Shown here: in pieces, positions 1 through 5,857 of the stretch
How the letters are laid out: each line of letters starts with the position of its first letter
Numbering within the stretch: position 1 is the first letter of the stretch
Assembly (NCBI GenBank): GCA_946481035.1
Contig: CAMLNK010000279.1
Location: 1 to 6,053 of the forward strand
Length of the DNA stretch: 6,053 nucleotides
Direction of reading: 5' to 3'
Source of the DNA: an uncultured Dyadobacter sp.
GTDB lineage: Bacteria; Bacteroidota; Bacteroidia; Cytophagales; Spirosomataceae
Translations under genes and position numbers: made by a program
Notes under the pieces: generated by a model
Seen by the model: only the letters and a program-made list of their open reading frames with translations
The model's database searches: none
What the model was told of the DNA's origin: nothing

Positions 1-1077
1 GCCGGTGGTTTTTTCCCAACGTTCGGCCACGATCTTTTGCAGCGCCATACCGCCTGCGATCGTGATTTTAAGGTTCGAGAAATCAACCGAAGCAAATTCT
101 GAATTATTCAGCAAACCATTAAAAAGGGTATTCAACCCCGGGAAAATATGGAAAGTGTTTTTCTTCAATTCTTTGATAAATGCGGGAATGTCCTTAGGAT
201 TGGTGATCATAACATTCAATGCACCCCATTTAATGCCACATAACCCATTGATTGTCATTGCGAAAACGTGATACAGCGGTAGTGCGGCAATGAGTGTAAG
301 CTGCCCGGTCGTTTCCGAGTTCCGCATTTTGGACATCAGCCATTCGTTGATGCCTTCTACATTGGCGATCAGGTTCCGGTGCGTAAGCATGGCGCCTTTG
401 GATACTCCCGTGGTACCGCCGGTATATTGGATAAATGCCAGGTCGAGCCCCGAAACGTTGGGCCTCTGGTAAGTGACGCCCGAGCCGACTGAAAGCGCCT
501 GAGCGAGTGTTACCGTGTTTTTAAGATGATATGCGGGTACCATTTTCTTCACATATTTCACCACCGCATTCACAATCAGCTTTTTTGGAAAGCCCAGCAT
601 ATCGCCGATTTCCGTAATGATTACGTGCTCGATATCCGTATTGGCTATCACTTTTTCGAGGTTGACGGCGAAATTGGCGAGTATTACAATGGCTTTTGCA
701 CCCGAATCTTTGAACTGGTGCTGCATTTCACGCGGCGTGTAAAGCGGATTTGTGTTCACGATCGTGAGGCCGGCGCGCAGCGAGCCCATCATCACCACGG
801 GATATTGAAGGAGATTGGGCATTTGCAAAGCAATGCGGTCGCCCTGTTTCAGGCCGACGCTTTGCAGGTATGCCGCAAAATTCTGTGAAAGTTCATCCAA
901 TTGCCCGAAAGTCAGCTTTTTGTCCATATTGGTATAAGCTGCCTTGTCGGCATGTTCCCGGAAACTCGCCTCCATCAGGTCGAGCAGCGACGAGTACGCA
1001 TCCGGATTTATTTCATAGGGAATGCCCTCCGGATAGTTTTGAAGCCATGGATAGGTATCCTTCGATATCGAGATCAT
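1..1077 (-). CDS. fadD: Long-chain-fatty-acid--CoA ligase (FadD type), N-terminal part
   Basis: Activates long-chain fatty acids to acyl-CoA through an acyl-adenylate, feeding beta-oxidation or lipid remodelling; cytoplasmic or membrane-associated. The frame is open from ATG at 1077 to the window edge, giving 359 residues of a protein usually near 550. Visible features: a FadD-like N-terminus (PWLQNYPEGIPYEINPD, residues 10-26), MPNLLQYPV (86-94), NPLYTPRE (110-117), the adenylate-forming P-loop YTGGTTGVSKGAMLTHRN (218-235), ALPLYHVFA (265-273), ITNPKDIP (291-298) and AGGMALQ (341-347). As I recall the E. coli FadD sequence, the match is close through the whole segment. Later ANL-superfamily motifs (YGLTE, the hinge, the C-terminal catalytic lysine) would lie beyond base 1. 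Start chosen because the N-terminus lines up with FadD; no clear Shine-Dalgarno. It is separated by 133 AT-rich bases from the upstream acetyltransferase, so it probably has its own promoter. Truncation is by the window only. Confidence 0.95.
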   Translation of the reverse strand, partial: MISISKDTYPWLQNYPEGIPYEINPDAYSSLLDLMEASFREHADKAAYTNMDKKLTFGQLDELSQNFAAYLQSVGLKQGDRIALQMPNLLQYPVVMMGSLRAGLTIVNTNPLYTPREMQHQFKDSGAKAIVILANFAVNLEKVIANTDIEHVIITEIGDMLGFPKKLIVNAVVKYVKKMVPAYHLKNTVTLAQALSVGSGVTYQRPNVSGLDLAFIQYTGGTTGVSKGAMLTHRNLIANVEGINEWLMSKMRNSETTGQLTLIAALPLYHVFAMTINGLCGIKWGALNVMITNPKDIPAFIKELKKNTFHIFPGLNTLFNGLLNNSEFASVDFSNLKITIAGGMALQKIVAERWEKTTG

Positions 1078-1172
1078 AATTTCAGAGCAAAGGGTGTGAA
1101 CGACTATTTGTGAATTAAGGTAATCAATTAAGCCAAAAAAATATCGAACTAATCCAATTTATTTTTGACCCT

Positions 1173-1201
1173 AAAACCTGCGAATTTGCGTTAAATCGCA
1201 G
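1173..1201 (-). terminator. Candidate weak terminator after the GNAT gene
   Basis: Ten bases after the acetyltransferase stop codon, bases 1196-1201 (TCGCAG on the + strand) pair with 1178-1183 (CTGCGA). The stem continues as three A-T pairs (1185-1187 with 1193-1195) past one bulged base, with a five-base loop. On the minus strand it is followed by TTTT (1176-1173). The stem is short and the U tract brief, so termination would be partial at best. The rest of the intergenic stretch 1078-1210 is AT-rich and must hold any fadD promoter. I found no exact TAnnTTTG box there, only a direct repeat of AATTAAG (1113-1119 and 1126-1132). Confidence 0.35.
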
Positions 1202-1210
1202 ACATTATGA

Positions 1211-1720
1211 TTACCGGCGGCTAATTTCCCAGCGCCAGAGCAGCCCTTCGTCGGGGTCGTTGATATCCTCGGTCTGAGCGAAACCCAGTTTTTCCAGAAT
1301 GTGCCCGGAAGCGTTCTCCTCCGCCAGCGTATGCGCGATCACCTTGCGCACGGAAGGGTGCTGAAATGCATGATCCAGTAATCCTTTGGCGGTTTCGGTG
1401 CCCAATCCCTTCTCGCGGTAGGACGGAATGACCTCATAACCAATCTCCACCATGCCATTCGAATCGGGCTCGCCTTTGTAGCCGCACGAGCCGATCAGCA
1501 TATTGTCGGGCACGTGTATAATGAGGTAAACCCACCAGTCGCGCAGAGGCGGGTGGGCTTTCCAACGGTGATAAGATGGAGTGAAAGTGTCGCGGAACTC
1601 CGTCCACTTTTTGGGGACGTTTACGCCCATAACGCGGGCTAATGTATTGTTTCCCATGCGGATAGCGTCATAAAGCGTATCGTCGCAGGAGATTATTCTT
1701 AAATGGGGGGTCAGAATCAT
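1211..1720 (-). CDS. GNAT family N-acetyltransferase (RimJ/RimL-like)
   Basis: A 169-residue protein with the layout of the Acetyltransf_3 (RimJ/RimL-type) branch of GNAT enzymes, which move acetyl from acetyl-CoA to an amine on a protein N-terminus or small molecule. The acetyl-CoA pyrophosphate-binding motif A is visible as VIPSYREKGLGTE (residues 97-109), with R102, G105 and G107 giving R-x-x-G-x-G. Upstream is the strand pair IGSCGY (76-81) and VEIGYEV (91-97); downstream is the motif-B signature N136-A-S followed by ILEKLGF (141-147), typical of this branch. Length is normal. ATG at 1720 is preferred because it keeps the first beta strand (MILTPHLRII); the next Met (residue 22) would delete it. 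The gene begins 32 bases after the preceding stop and its first codons lie in a strong inverted repeat (1696-1751), suggesting translation depends on the upstream gene. The substrate cannot be read from the sequence. Confidence 0.9.
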   Translation of the reverse strand: MILTPHLRIISCDDTLYDAIRMGNNTLARVMGVNVPKKWTEFRDTFTPSYHRWKAHPPLRDWWVYLIIHVPDNMLIGSCGYKGEPDSNGMVEIGYEVIPSYREKGLGTETAKGLLDHAFQHPSVRKVIAHTLAEENASGHILEKLGFAQTEDINDPDEGLLWRWEISRR

Positions 1721-1751
1721 AATAAAGGAAATGAGCCCCCCAATTTAAGAA
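1696..1751 (-). promoter_or_regulatory. Inverted repeat enclosing the GNAT start codon
   Basis: On the + strand, TTCTTAAATGGGGGG (1696-1710) is the reverse complement of 1736-1751 apart from one extra base. This gives 15 pairs (six G-C plus nine mostly A-T) with one bulge and a 25-base loop. In the minus-strand mRNA the left arm starts one base after the stop codon of the upstream membrane-protein gene (TAG at 1753-1755). The loop holds the GNAT ATG, and the right arm covers roughly its codons 4-9. No U tract follows, so it does not look like an intrinsic terminator. A ribosome terminating on the upstream gene would be expected to open the left arm, fitting translational coupling; this mechanism is inferred. 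Confidence 0.6.
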
Positions 1752-1752
1752 A

Positions 1753-3144
1753 CTATAAATTGTTTTCGTCAAAGCGGTCGGTGATTGCCTTGCGGATGGC
1801 CTGGTGCGGACGCATTCCCGTGCTGCGCGTACGAGGCACGGCGCGATCGGCCGAGGCATTCGACTTGGCACGTAATGCCAGGTTCGAAACCGTCAGATGG
1901 CTGTTGCGCCAGGCGTCGTATTCCTCCTCGTTCATCACGTCGCGCGTCACTTGTCCGTGCGCATAACCGTCGCCGAAAGATTGAACGCGGCTGTCGGTCA
2001 ATGCAGCTTTCCGCTCGTTTTCCAGCGCCTCGATTTCCGCCCTGATTTTCGCTTCTTCCGCTTTCAGTTCTTCGAGTTTCGGTAAAAGCTCGATGTCGTT
2101 TTCCAAAACCGTTTTCTGGGTCATATGCTGTGTTACCAGCAGTTGCAGGGGCTCCATTTGTTTCAAAATTCGCTTTCTTCTTCTGCGCAGGCGCCATAGT
2201 TTAGGATCGACCTGCAACCATCGGTACCAGAACCCTTGCAGCACCGGCAGCGCCATCCCCAGCGACACCGCACCCGCGATGGCAAACAGCACGCCGCTCA
2301 ATACGAACGACAATAATGCCCACGGGCTGTTCACCAGGTCGAGGTTCAGCTGATCGGAGTTTTGTAATGCCTGCTCGATTTTCTTGGTGAGCGCAGGACT
2401 ATCCACCGGCGCACCGGTCAGTGGATCTACCGCATTCAATTGCAGGTTTTTAACCGATTTGTTGATCGCTTCTTTCAGCTTGTCGGTGCGGTAGGCTTCG
2501 TAACGGAACCAGCCGAGCACGATCAGCGTAACGATCGCGAAAATGGATAATACCAGTTTAAAACCGGCATACCGCGATTTTGCTTTCGGAGATTCATCCT
2601 TATGGTAAGGTTCCTCTACCAAACGGTCATAGGCCGGTTTCAGCAGTACGGAAAGCATCGCCAAACCGATCGCAAATGCCCAGGCTTCGTTGGTGTTGCG
2701 GATATTCAGCGCGTAAGCAACGATTTCGTGCGAGATGATCAAGTCACCAGCGATGAACGAAATACCTGCGGCGAGGAAGATCAGACCGGCGATCAGCGAA
2801 TAGGAAGGCGCTTTGTCGGCCCGTTTCTCTTTCAGCTCCTCGGTTTCTGCGTCGATTTCGGTGATCGAACGCTCCATATCCTTCATTTGCGTGGCTGCAT
2901 TGTTGAGGCCCATTACCTCGTTCTGCAACCTGCCGTATGCATTTTTGTGTTCTGCCAGCGCCTGCTGGTTCCGTGACCTCGTTTCCGAAAGCTCCTGCTT
3001 CTTCTCATTAAGGCGGTCCTGGATCCAGTCGTGGTTTACATTGCTGGACAAATAGTTTTCATATACTTCACGGTCGATACCTTCCATTCCACGCGTGTAG
3101 CCGTGTTGGTAATCTCCGTTTTCATTTAGATTTTGCTCGTTCAT
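1753..3144 (-). CDS. Coiled-coil / four-TM membrane protein of unknown function
   Basis: Not a family I recognise. With ATG at 3144 it has 463 residues. Order: a short aromatic motif (GDYQHG..., residues 10-36); a heptad-like coiled coil (about 40-108); TM1 (116-135), TM2 (154-170), TM3 (193-213); a 60-residue loop (214-273); TM4 (274-302); a strongly basic stretch LRRRRKRILK (319-328); a second Glu/Lys-rich coiled coil (329-383); a second copy of the aromatic motif (GDGYAHG..., 391-416); and a basic tail. By the positive-inside rule both coiled coils face the cytoplasm and the 60-residue loop faces the periplasm. No Walker motif, enzyme motif or signal peptide is visible. An in-frame ATG at 3195 would add 17 residues (MARFFTLTN...), but it lies in the loop of a terminator-like hairpin, so 3144 is preferred; AGGA sits just before it, closer than usual. 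The gene follows another coiled-coil/four-TM gene, suggesting one complex. Confidence 0.85.
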   Translation of the reverse strand: MNEQNLNENGDYQHGYTRGMEGIDREVYENYLSSNVNHDWIQDRLNEKKQELSETRSRNQQALAEHKNAYGRLQNEVMGLNNAATQMKDMERSITEIDAETEELKEKRADKAPSYSLIAGLIFLAAGISFIAGDLIISHEIVAYALNIRNTNEAWAFAIGLAMLSVLLKPAYDRLVEEPYHKDESPKAKSRYAGFKLVLSIFAIVTLIVLGWFRYEAYRTDKLKEAINKSVKNLQLNAVDPLTGAPVDSPALTKKIEQALQNSDQLNLDLVNSPWALLSFVLSGVLFAIAGAVSLGMALPVLQGFWYRWLQVDPKLWRLRRRRKRILKQMEPLQLLVTQHMTQKTVLENDIELLPKLEELKAEEAKIRAEIEALENERKAALTDSRVQSFGDGYAHGQVTRDVMNEEEYDAWRNSHLTVSNLALRAKSNASADRAVPRTRSTGMRPHQAIRKAITDRFDENNL

Positions 3145-3180
3145 GATCCTATTTAGGGTTGATCGAATGTTAGTTAAGGT

Positions 3181-3201
3181 AAAAAATCGCGCCATCGGCG
3201 C
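3181..3201 (-). terminator. Terminator-like hairpin between the two membrane-protein genes
   Basis: Read on the minus strand, GCGCC-GAT-GGCGC (3201-3189) is a perfect five-pair G-C stem with a three-base loop, followed two bases later by six consecutive T (3186-3181). This is the classic intrinsic-terminator layout, though the stem is short. It lies 23 bases beyond the stop of the 413-residue gene and 36 bases before the preferred start of the next gene. It may lower expression of the downstream partner, or be read through. The alternative ATG at 3195 is inside its loop. Confidence 0.6.
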
Positions 3202-3224
3202 ATTCCCTGATCATCTTTCCGCCA

Positions 3225-4466
3225 CTATTTGCCCTTCTGGATCAGGTTGAGCTGCCGGGTAGTGAGCTCGTTTTTCATGCGGCGCGCGAGGTAGAATTCA
3301 CTCTCAAAAAGCTTGATTAACATGTCCCGCTTGGCAAAAAGGCGGTCGCGCTCGGTCTCGGCGTGGCTCTGCTCGCGGAGCACCTGCCATTTGTTTACAC
3401 GCAGGTTGTCGATCTCCTCCTGCAAGGTCTGGCATTCCGACTCCCAGTTGTAGTTATTTTCAACAAAATCCTGCCGGTCGCGACGAATATTTAACCAAAC
3501 TTGCAGGTCATTACGCAGCACGGTAATGTTGCTGAGCAGTAGCTTTCCGGCAAAAAGGAAGAGGAAAAACACGAAAACGAACAGCGCGAACGCCTGCCAC
3601 CAGGTCTGGTAGGTGATCACATTCGCGAACACGAACAATGCGGACGCGAATGGCAACCCTATTTCTTCCAGCAGCGACTTCCACGTCACTTTCGAATCCG
3701 TATCATGGAAAAGCGAAATGCGGCCGAATAAACTGAACATCCCGGCCAGGAACACGCCCAATGCAATCCACGAATTATCCGCAAATGCCGGTTTCAGCGA
3801 CTCGCGGATCAGGAAAAAGTTGCCTACGCACATGGCTGCGCATAGCGTAATGCCTATGAGCGTACGCGGGAGGTGATGCTCACCTTCCGCACGTGTGCCC
3901 GGGGTTTTCAAGCGCTCTTGCAGCTCATCAATGCGGTTTTGTTTCTGCCCTATAAAAAGGTTCAGCTCCTGAATGCGCTCATTGTGCTGCTCGATGCCCG
4001 CGATATGCGATGCGGCCAGGTTAGAGAAGTATTTATGGATAATGTCGGTCTTCTCGTGCGGGTCCGATTCGGAAAGTCCGAAAAGCACACCTTCGTCGCG
4101 CAGTGTATCTTCGTCTTCCAGCCAGTACGGGATCTGTACTTCCACTTTAGGTAATTCCTGCGGCTCCGGGTGCTGAGGTACTGGTGGTTGAGCCGCTACC
4201 GGCTGCGGCGTCACTGGCTGAGCAGCAGCAGGTTGAGGGGCTATATACTGAGGTGCCCCTGATTGATTTACAGGCGGCTGGTACTGCGGTGCAGCAGCCA
4301 CTACGGGTTGCCTGGTTTGCGCAACGGTTGTTTGAGTGATCGGATTTTGTTCCACTGATTGGGTAGGGGTGTCGTTCGCCTGAACAGGCTCATCATCGTA
4401 AAATTCGTTTTCGTCGGACTCTCTCGGACGAAACCAGCCGGCAATTAATTCAGTCAGTTTGGCCAT
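3225..4466 (-). CDS. Pro/Gln-rich, coiled-coil, four-TM membrane protein
   Basis: Not a family I recognise; 413 residues. Order: a short amphipathic N-terminus (MAKLTELIAGWFRPR); an acidic stretch (17-27); a Pro/Gln/Ala-rich low-complexity segment (about 44-105, with repeated QPV/QPA units); an acidic segment with PYWLEDEDTLRDEG (113-126); a coiled coil (about 150-188); four membrane segments (about 202-221, 231-253, 271-288, 291-312); and a long Arg/Glu/Gln-rich helical C-terminus (about 315-410) likely to form a coiled coil. Both ends should be cytoplasmic, with only short external loops. No nucleotide-binding or catalytic motif is seen. The Pro-rich part precedes the membrane region, unlike TonB, where it follows a single N-terminal anchor. 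The ATG at 4466 is the first possible one, as TGA lies in frame three codons upstream. The next gene encodes a protein of the same overall design, suggesting a hetero-oligomeric membrane assembly; this is inference. Confidence 0.88.
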   Translation of the reverse strand: MAKLTELIAGWFRPRESDENEFYDDEPVQANDTPTQSVEQNPITQTTVAQTRQPVVAAAPQYQPPVNQSGAPQYIAPQPAAAQPVTPQPVAAQPPVPQHPEPQELPKVEVQIPYWLEDEDTLRDEGVLFGLSESDPHEKTDIIHKYFSNLAASHIAGIEQHNERIQELNLFIGQKQNRIDELQERLKTPGTRAEGEHHLPRTLIGITLCAAMCVGNFFLIRESLKPAFADNSWIALGVFLAGMFSLFGRISLFHDTDSKVTWKSLLEEIGLPFASALFVFANVITYQTWWQAFALFVFVFFLFLFAGKLLLSNITVLRNDLQVWLNIRRDRQDFVENNYNWESECQTLQEEIDNLRVNKWQVLREQSHAETERDRLFAKRDMLIKLFESEFYLARRMKNELTTRQLNLIQKGK

Positions 4467-4467
4467 T

Positions 4468-4504
4468 GTTTTTCATGGGTTAGCCTGCGATTATCCATGA
4501 AAAC
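4468..4504 (-). promoter_or_regulatory. Leader hairpin directly before the 413-residue gene
   Basis: TTTTCATGG (4470-4478) and CCATGAAAA (4495-4503) form nine perfect pairs, extendable by G4468-C4504 past one bulge, with a 16-base loop. In the minus-strand mRNA the right arm ends one base before the ATG at 4466, so the structure would block ribosome loading unless opened. Each arm carries an ATG. One opens a 14-codon frame MDNRRLTHEKQWPN (4498 to stop at 4454-4456); the other opens an 8-codon frame MKNNGQTD (from 4476). Both overlap the main start out of frame. Whether either is translated is unknown. Confidence 0.4.
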
Positions 4505-4512
4505 AAACAAAT

Positions 4513-4529
4513 TCACTATAATATTGTGA
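4513..4529. promoter_or_regulatory. Candidate operator dyad upstream of the 413-residue gene
   Basis: TCACTATAATATTGTGA is a 17-base dyad centred on A4521 with one mismatched pair (T4517/T4525), placed 47 bases before the ATG at 4466 in the 97-base gap after the previous gene. The size and TCAC...GTGA ends suit a dimeric helix-turn-helix regulator. AT-rich palindromes arise often by chance, so this is tentative. The adjacent TGAATTTG on the minus strand is one mismatch from the Bacteroidota -7 box. Confidence 0.25.
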
Positions 4530-4563
4530 TGACCGGCTATTAAAAAAGCTAAGCGCCTGGGGA

Positions 4564-5256
4564 TTAGGACATTTCAAACATCTTCTGTAACGCTTGCCAG
4601 AGTTTTTTCTTAAGATTCCTGTCGGCCTCGATCACCACCAGCGGATCGACGAGCAGGAACCAGATACCTTCCAGATTCTTAGGCGTATAAGGCACGAGCA
4701 GCAGGTCGAGGTGGAGCTTGATCAGCGGAACGCCGAAGGAAATAAAGAAGTTGGTCTTTTTCCCCGAAAGTACCGTGCGCGCGTCTTGCCCGGGCATGAA
4801 GCTGAAATTGACGACGTCGCTCGTTTCAAGCGAGTGGCCCACGGCTTTGAGGATATTGTCGAGGAATAATGCCTCCGACATGAGCATTTCCTGTTGCTTC
4901 GGCTCGTCGGTAAGGACCAGAACTTTGTGTTTTAATGCAGGGAATGCTGCGGCTGGCGCCGTAGCGGGGATATTTACTGGCGGTGTTGCTGCCGGTGTCT
5001 GAGGCAATGCGGGCGGAGTTGTCGGTACCGGAGGTGTAGCGGGCTGCGATGTAGCAGCCGTTTGCATTGGCACTGCGGGCGTTGCCGGTAAAGTGGGCAC
5101 CGGTGCCTGCACGGTCACGGGTTCGGGTACCGATGGCTCGGCCTGTTCTTCAATAGCCGCAGGAGCAGGTCGCTCCGTCAGCACACGATCTTCCAGCTGA
5201 AACAAAGTTTCATTCTGATAAAGGATCTGAAAAAGTGCTACTGACGAATGCTCCAT
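4564..5256 (-). CDS. Pro-rich linker protein with psi/UDG-like C-terminal domain
   Basis: A 230-residue protein in three parts. Residues 1-27 form a short segment (LFQILYQNETLFQLEDR). Residues 28-106 are a flexible Pro/Ala/Thr/Val linker with PATP and TPPVP-type units. Residues 108-230 look like a compact alpha/beta domain: a strand KVLVLTDEP (110-118), a helix FLDNILKAVG (131-140), SDVVNF (146-151), a strand FFISFGVP (170-177) and a terminal helix after DPLVVIEADRNLKKKLWQALQ (204-224). This order recalls family-4 uracil-DNA glycosylases (LL..ML..iG, then I.alG, then HP..L...P..K...W), and so the DNA polymerase III psi subunit (HolD), which has that fold without catalysis. The UDG catalytic motifs are absent, so base excision is unlikely. 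A peptide-linker-domain layout would fit a psi-like adaptor, but this is pattern reading by eye. It starts five bases after the nuclease stop, so the two are probably translationally coupled. Confidence 0.85.
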   Translation of the reverse strand: MEHSSVALFQILYQNETLFQLEDRVLTERPAPAAIEEQAEPSVPEPVTVQAPVPTLPATPAVPMQTAATSQPATPPVPTTPPALPQTPAATPPVNIPATAPAAAFPALKHKVLVLTDEPKQQEMLMSEALFLDNILKAVGHSLETSDVVNFSFMPGQDARTVLSGKKTNFFISFGVPLIKLHLDLLLVPYTPKNLEGIWFLLVDPLVVIEADRNLKKKLWQALQKMFEMS

Positions 5257-5261
5257 AACGA

Positions 5262-5840
5262 TTACAAATGACCGAGTTCCATTCCGGGCTGGGTCCAGAT
5301 GCCTATTTTCTGCTTGTTGGCCGCTATTTCAAGTTTGGCATATTCCTGGTCGTGCGAATACTTTTTGAAATGCACCGCCAGGCCTTTCTTTACTAATTCT
5401 TTGTTCAAAACTTTGCCGTCGGGCAGCACTACTTCACCGAGCAGGCGGCCATATTTGTCGAATTCGCCTTTGTGACGAATGCTAACAACTTTCCGGAAGC
5501 ATTTTTCGCTGGTAAACTGCTTCGCATTGTTGTAAAAAGGCATACTGCGCTCCGGACAGTTGATATGCAAAAAACGTATCCGCACATTCTTGCCTGTCCG
5601 GCGCCCCGCCTTTTTACCCGAATAAATATATTTCAGCTCGATCGTGTCACCATCCTGGATACCAATCACTTCGGCTTTGAGCGGGTTGGGTAAATCGCTG
5701 TCGCTGCGTAATTGCTGCCCGTCTTCCGATGCCAGCGCGCACGAGGCGAGCATGGTCGGGGCACTGGTGAGAACGAGGAACAGCAGGCTGGAAAATGCAA
5801 ATCGGGAAATCAGGAAACGGAAATCAGGCACGCGGATCAT
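5262..5840 (-). CDS. Exported staphylococcal-nuclease-like (SNase/TNase) protein
   Basis: A 192-residue SNase-family protein; the family hydrolyses DNA and RNA with Ca2+. Residues 1-37 are an export signal: Arg residues, a hydrophobic core (FAFSSLLFLVL, 14-24), then LASC (31-34), which fits a lipobox with Cys34; cleavage after ALA (37) by signal peptidase I is an alternative. The nuclease barrel begins with VIGIQDGDTIEL (58-69), where D65 matches staphylococcal D21. R89 matches R35 and E97 matches E43 in RFLHINCPE (89-97), and R132 matches R87 in DKYGR (128-132). The position of Ca2+ ligand D40 is Asn94, an unusual change. The domain ends at KIGIW (178-182) as expected. TGA lies directly before the ATG in frame, so 5840 is the first possible start. 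The protein should act in the periplasm or at the cell surface, for example in nutrient nucleic-acid breakdown. It begins 39 bases after the cytochrome-like gene. Confidence 0.9.
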   Translation of the reverse strand: MIRVPDFRFLISRFAFSSLLFLVLTSAPTMLASCALASEDGQQLRSDSDLPNPLKAEVIGIQDGDTIELKYIYSGKKAGRRTGKNVRIRFLHINCPERSMPFYNNAKQFTSEKCFRKVVSIRHKGEFDKYGRLLGEVVLPDGKVLNKELVKKGLAVHFKKYSHDQEYAKLEIAANKQKIGIWTQPGMELGHL

Positions 5841-5857
5841 TCATAAAGTTTGAGTGC

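Noticed and set aside
5..1113. Plus-strand open frames opposite the FadD gene
   Set aside because: They are antisense to a clearly conserved acyl-CoA synthetase frame and show no recognisable domain.
1211..1720. RimI next to a HolD-like gene, as in the E. coli holD-rimI pair
   Set aside because: The acetyltransferase is of the RimJ/RimL type and lies about 2.8 kb from the psi/UDG-like gene with two genes between, so the parallel is not supported.
1769..2197. An alternative minus-strand frame of 142 residues inside the second membrane-protein gene
   Set aside because: Composition is Arg/Ala-rich with no domain, as expected of an off-frame reading, and it lies wholly within a better-supported gene.
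3225..4466. TonB-like protein, suggested by the Pro-rich region
   Set aside because: TonB has one N-terminal anchor followed by the Pro-rich span and a C-terminal periplasmic domain. Here the Pro-rich part comes before four membrane segments.
1753..4466. SMC/Rad50-like or ABC-type ATPases, suggested by long coiled coils and membrane segments
   Set aside because: No Walker A, Walker B or ABC signature motif is present in either protein.
4541..4563. Terminator after the psi/UDG-like gene, suggested by a TTTTTT run
   Set aside because: The bases before the T run (CCAGGCGCTTAGC on the minus strand) do not form a convincing stem.
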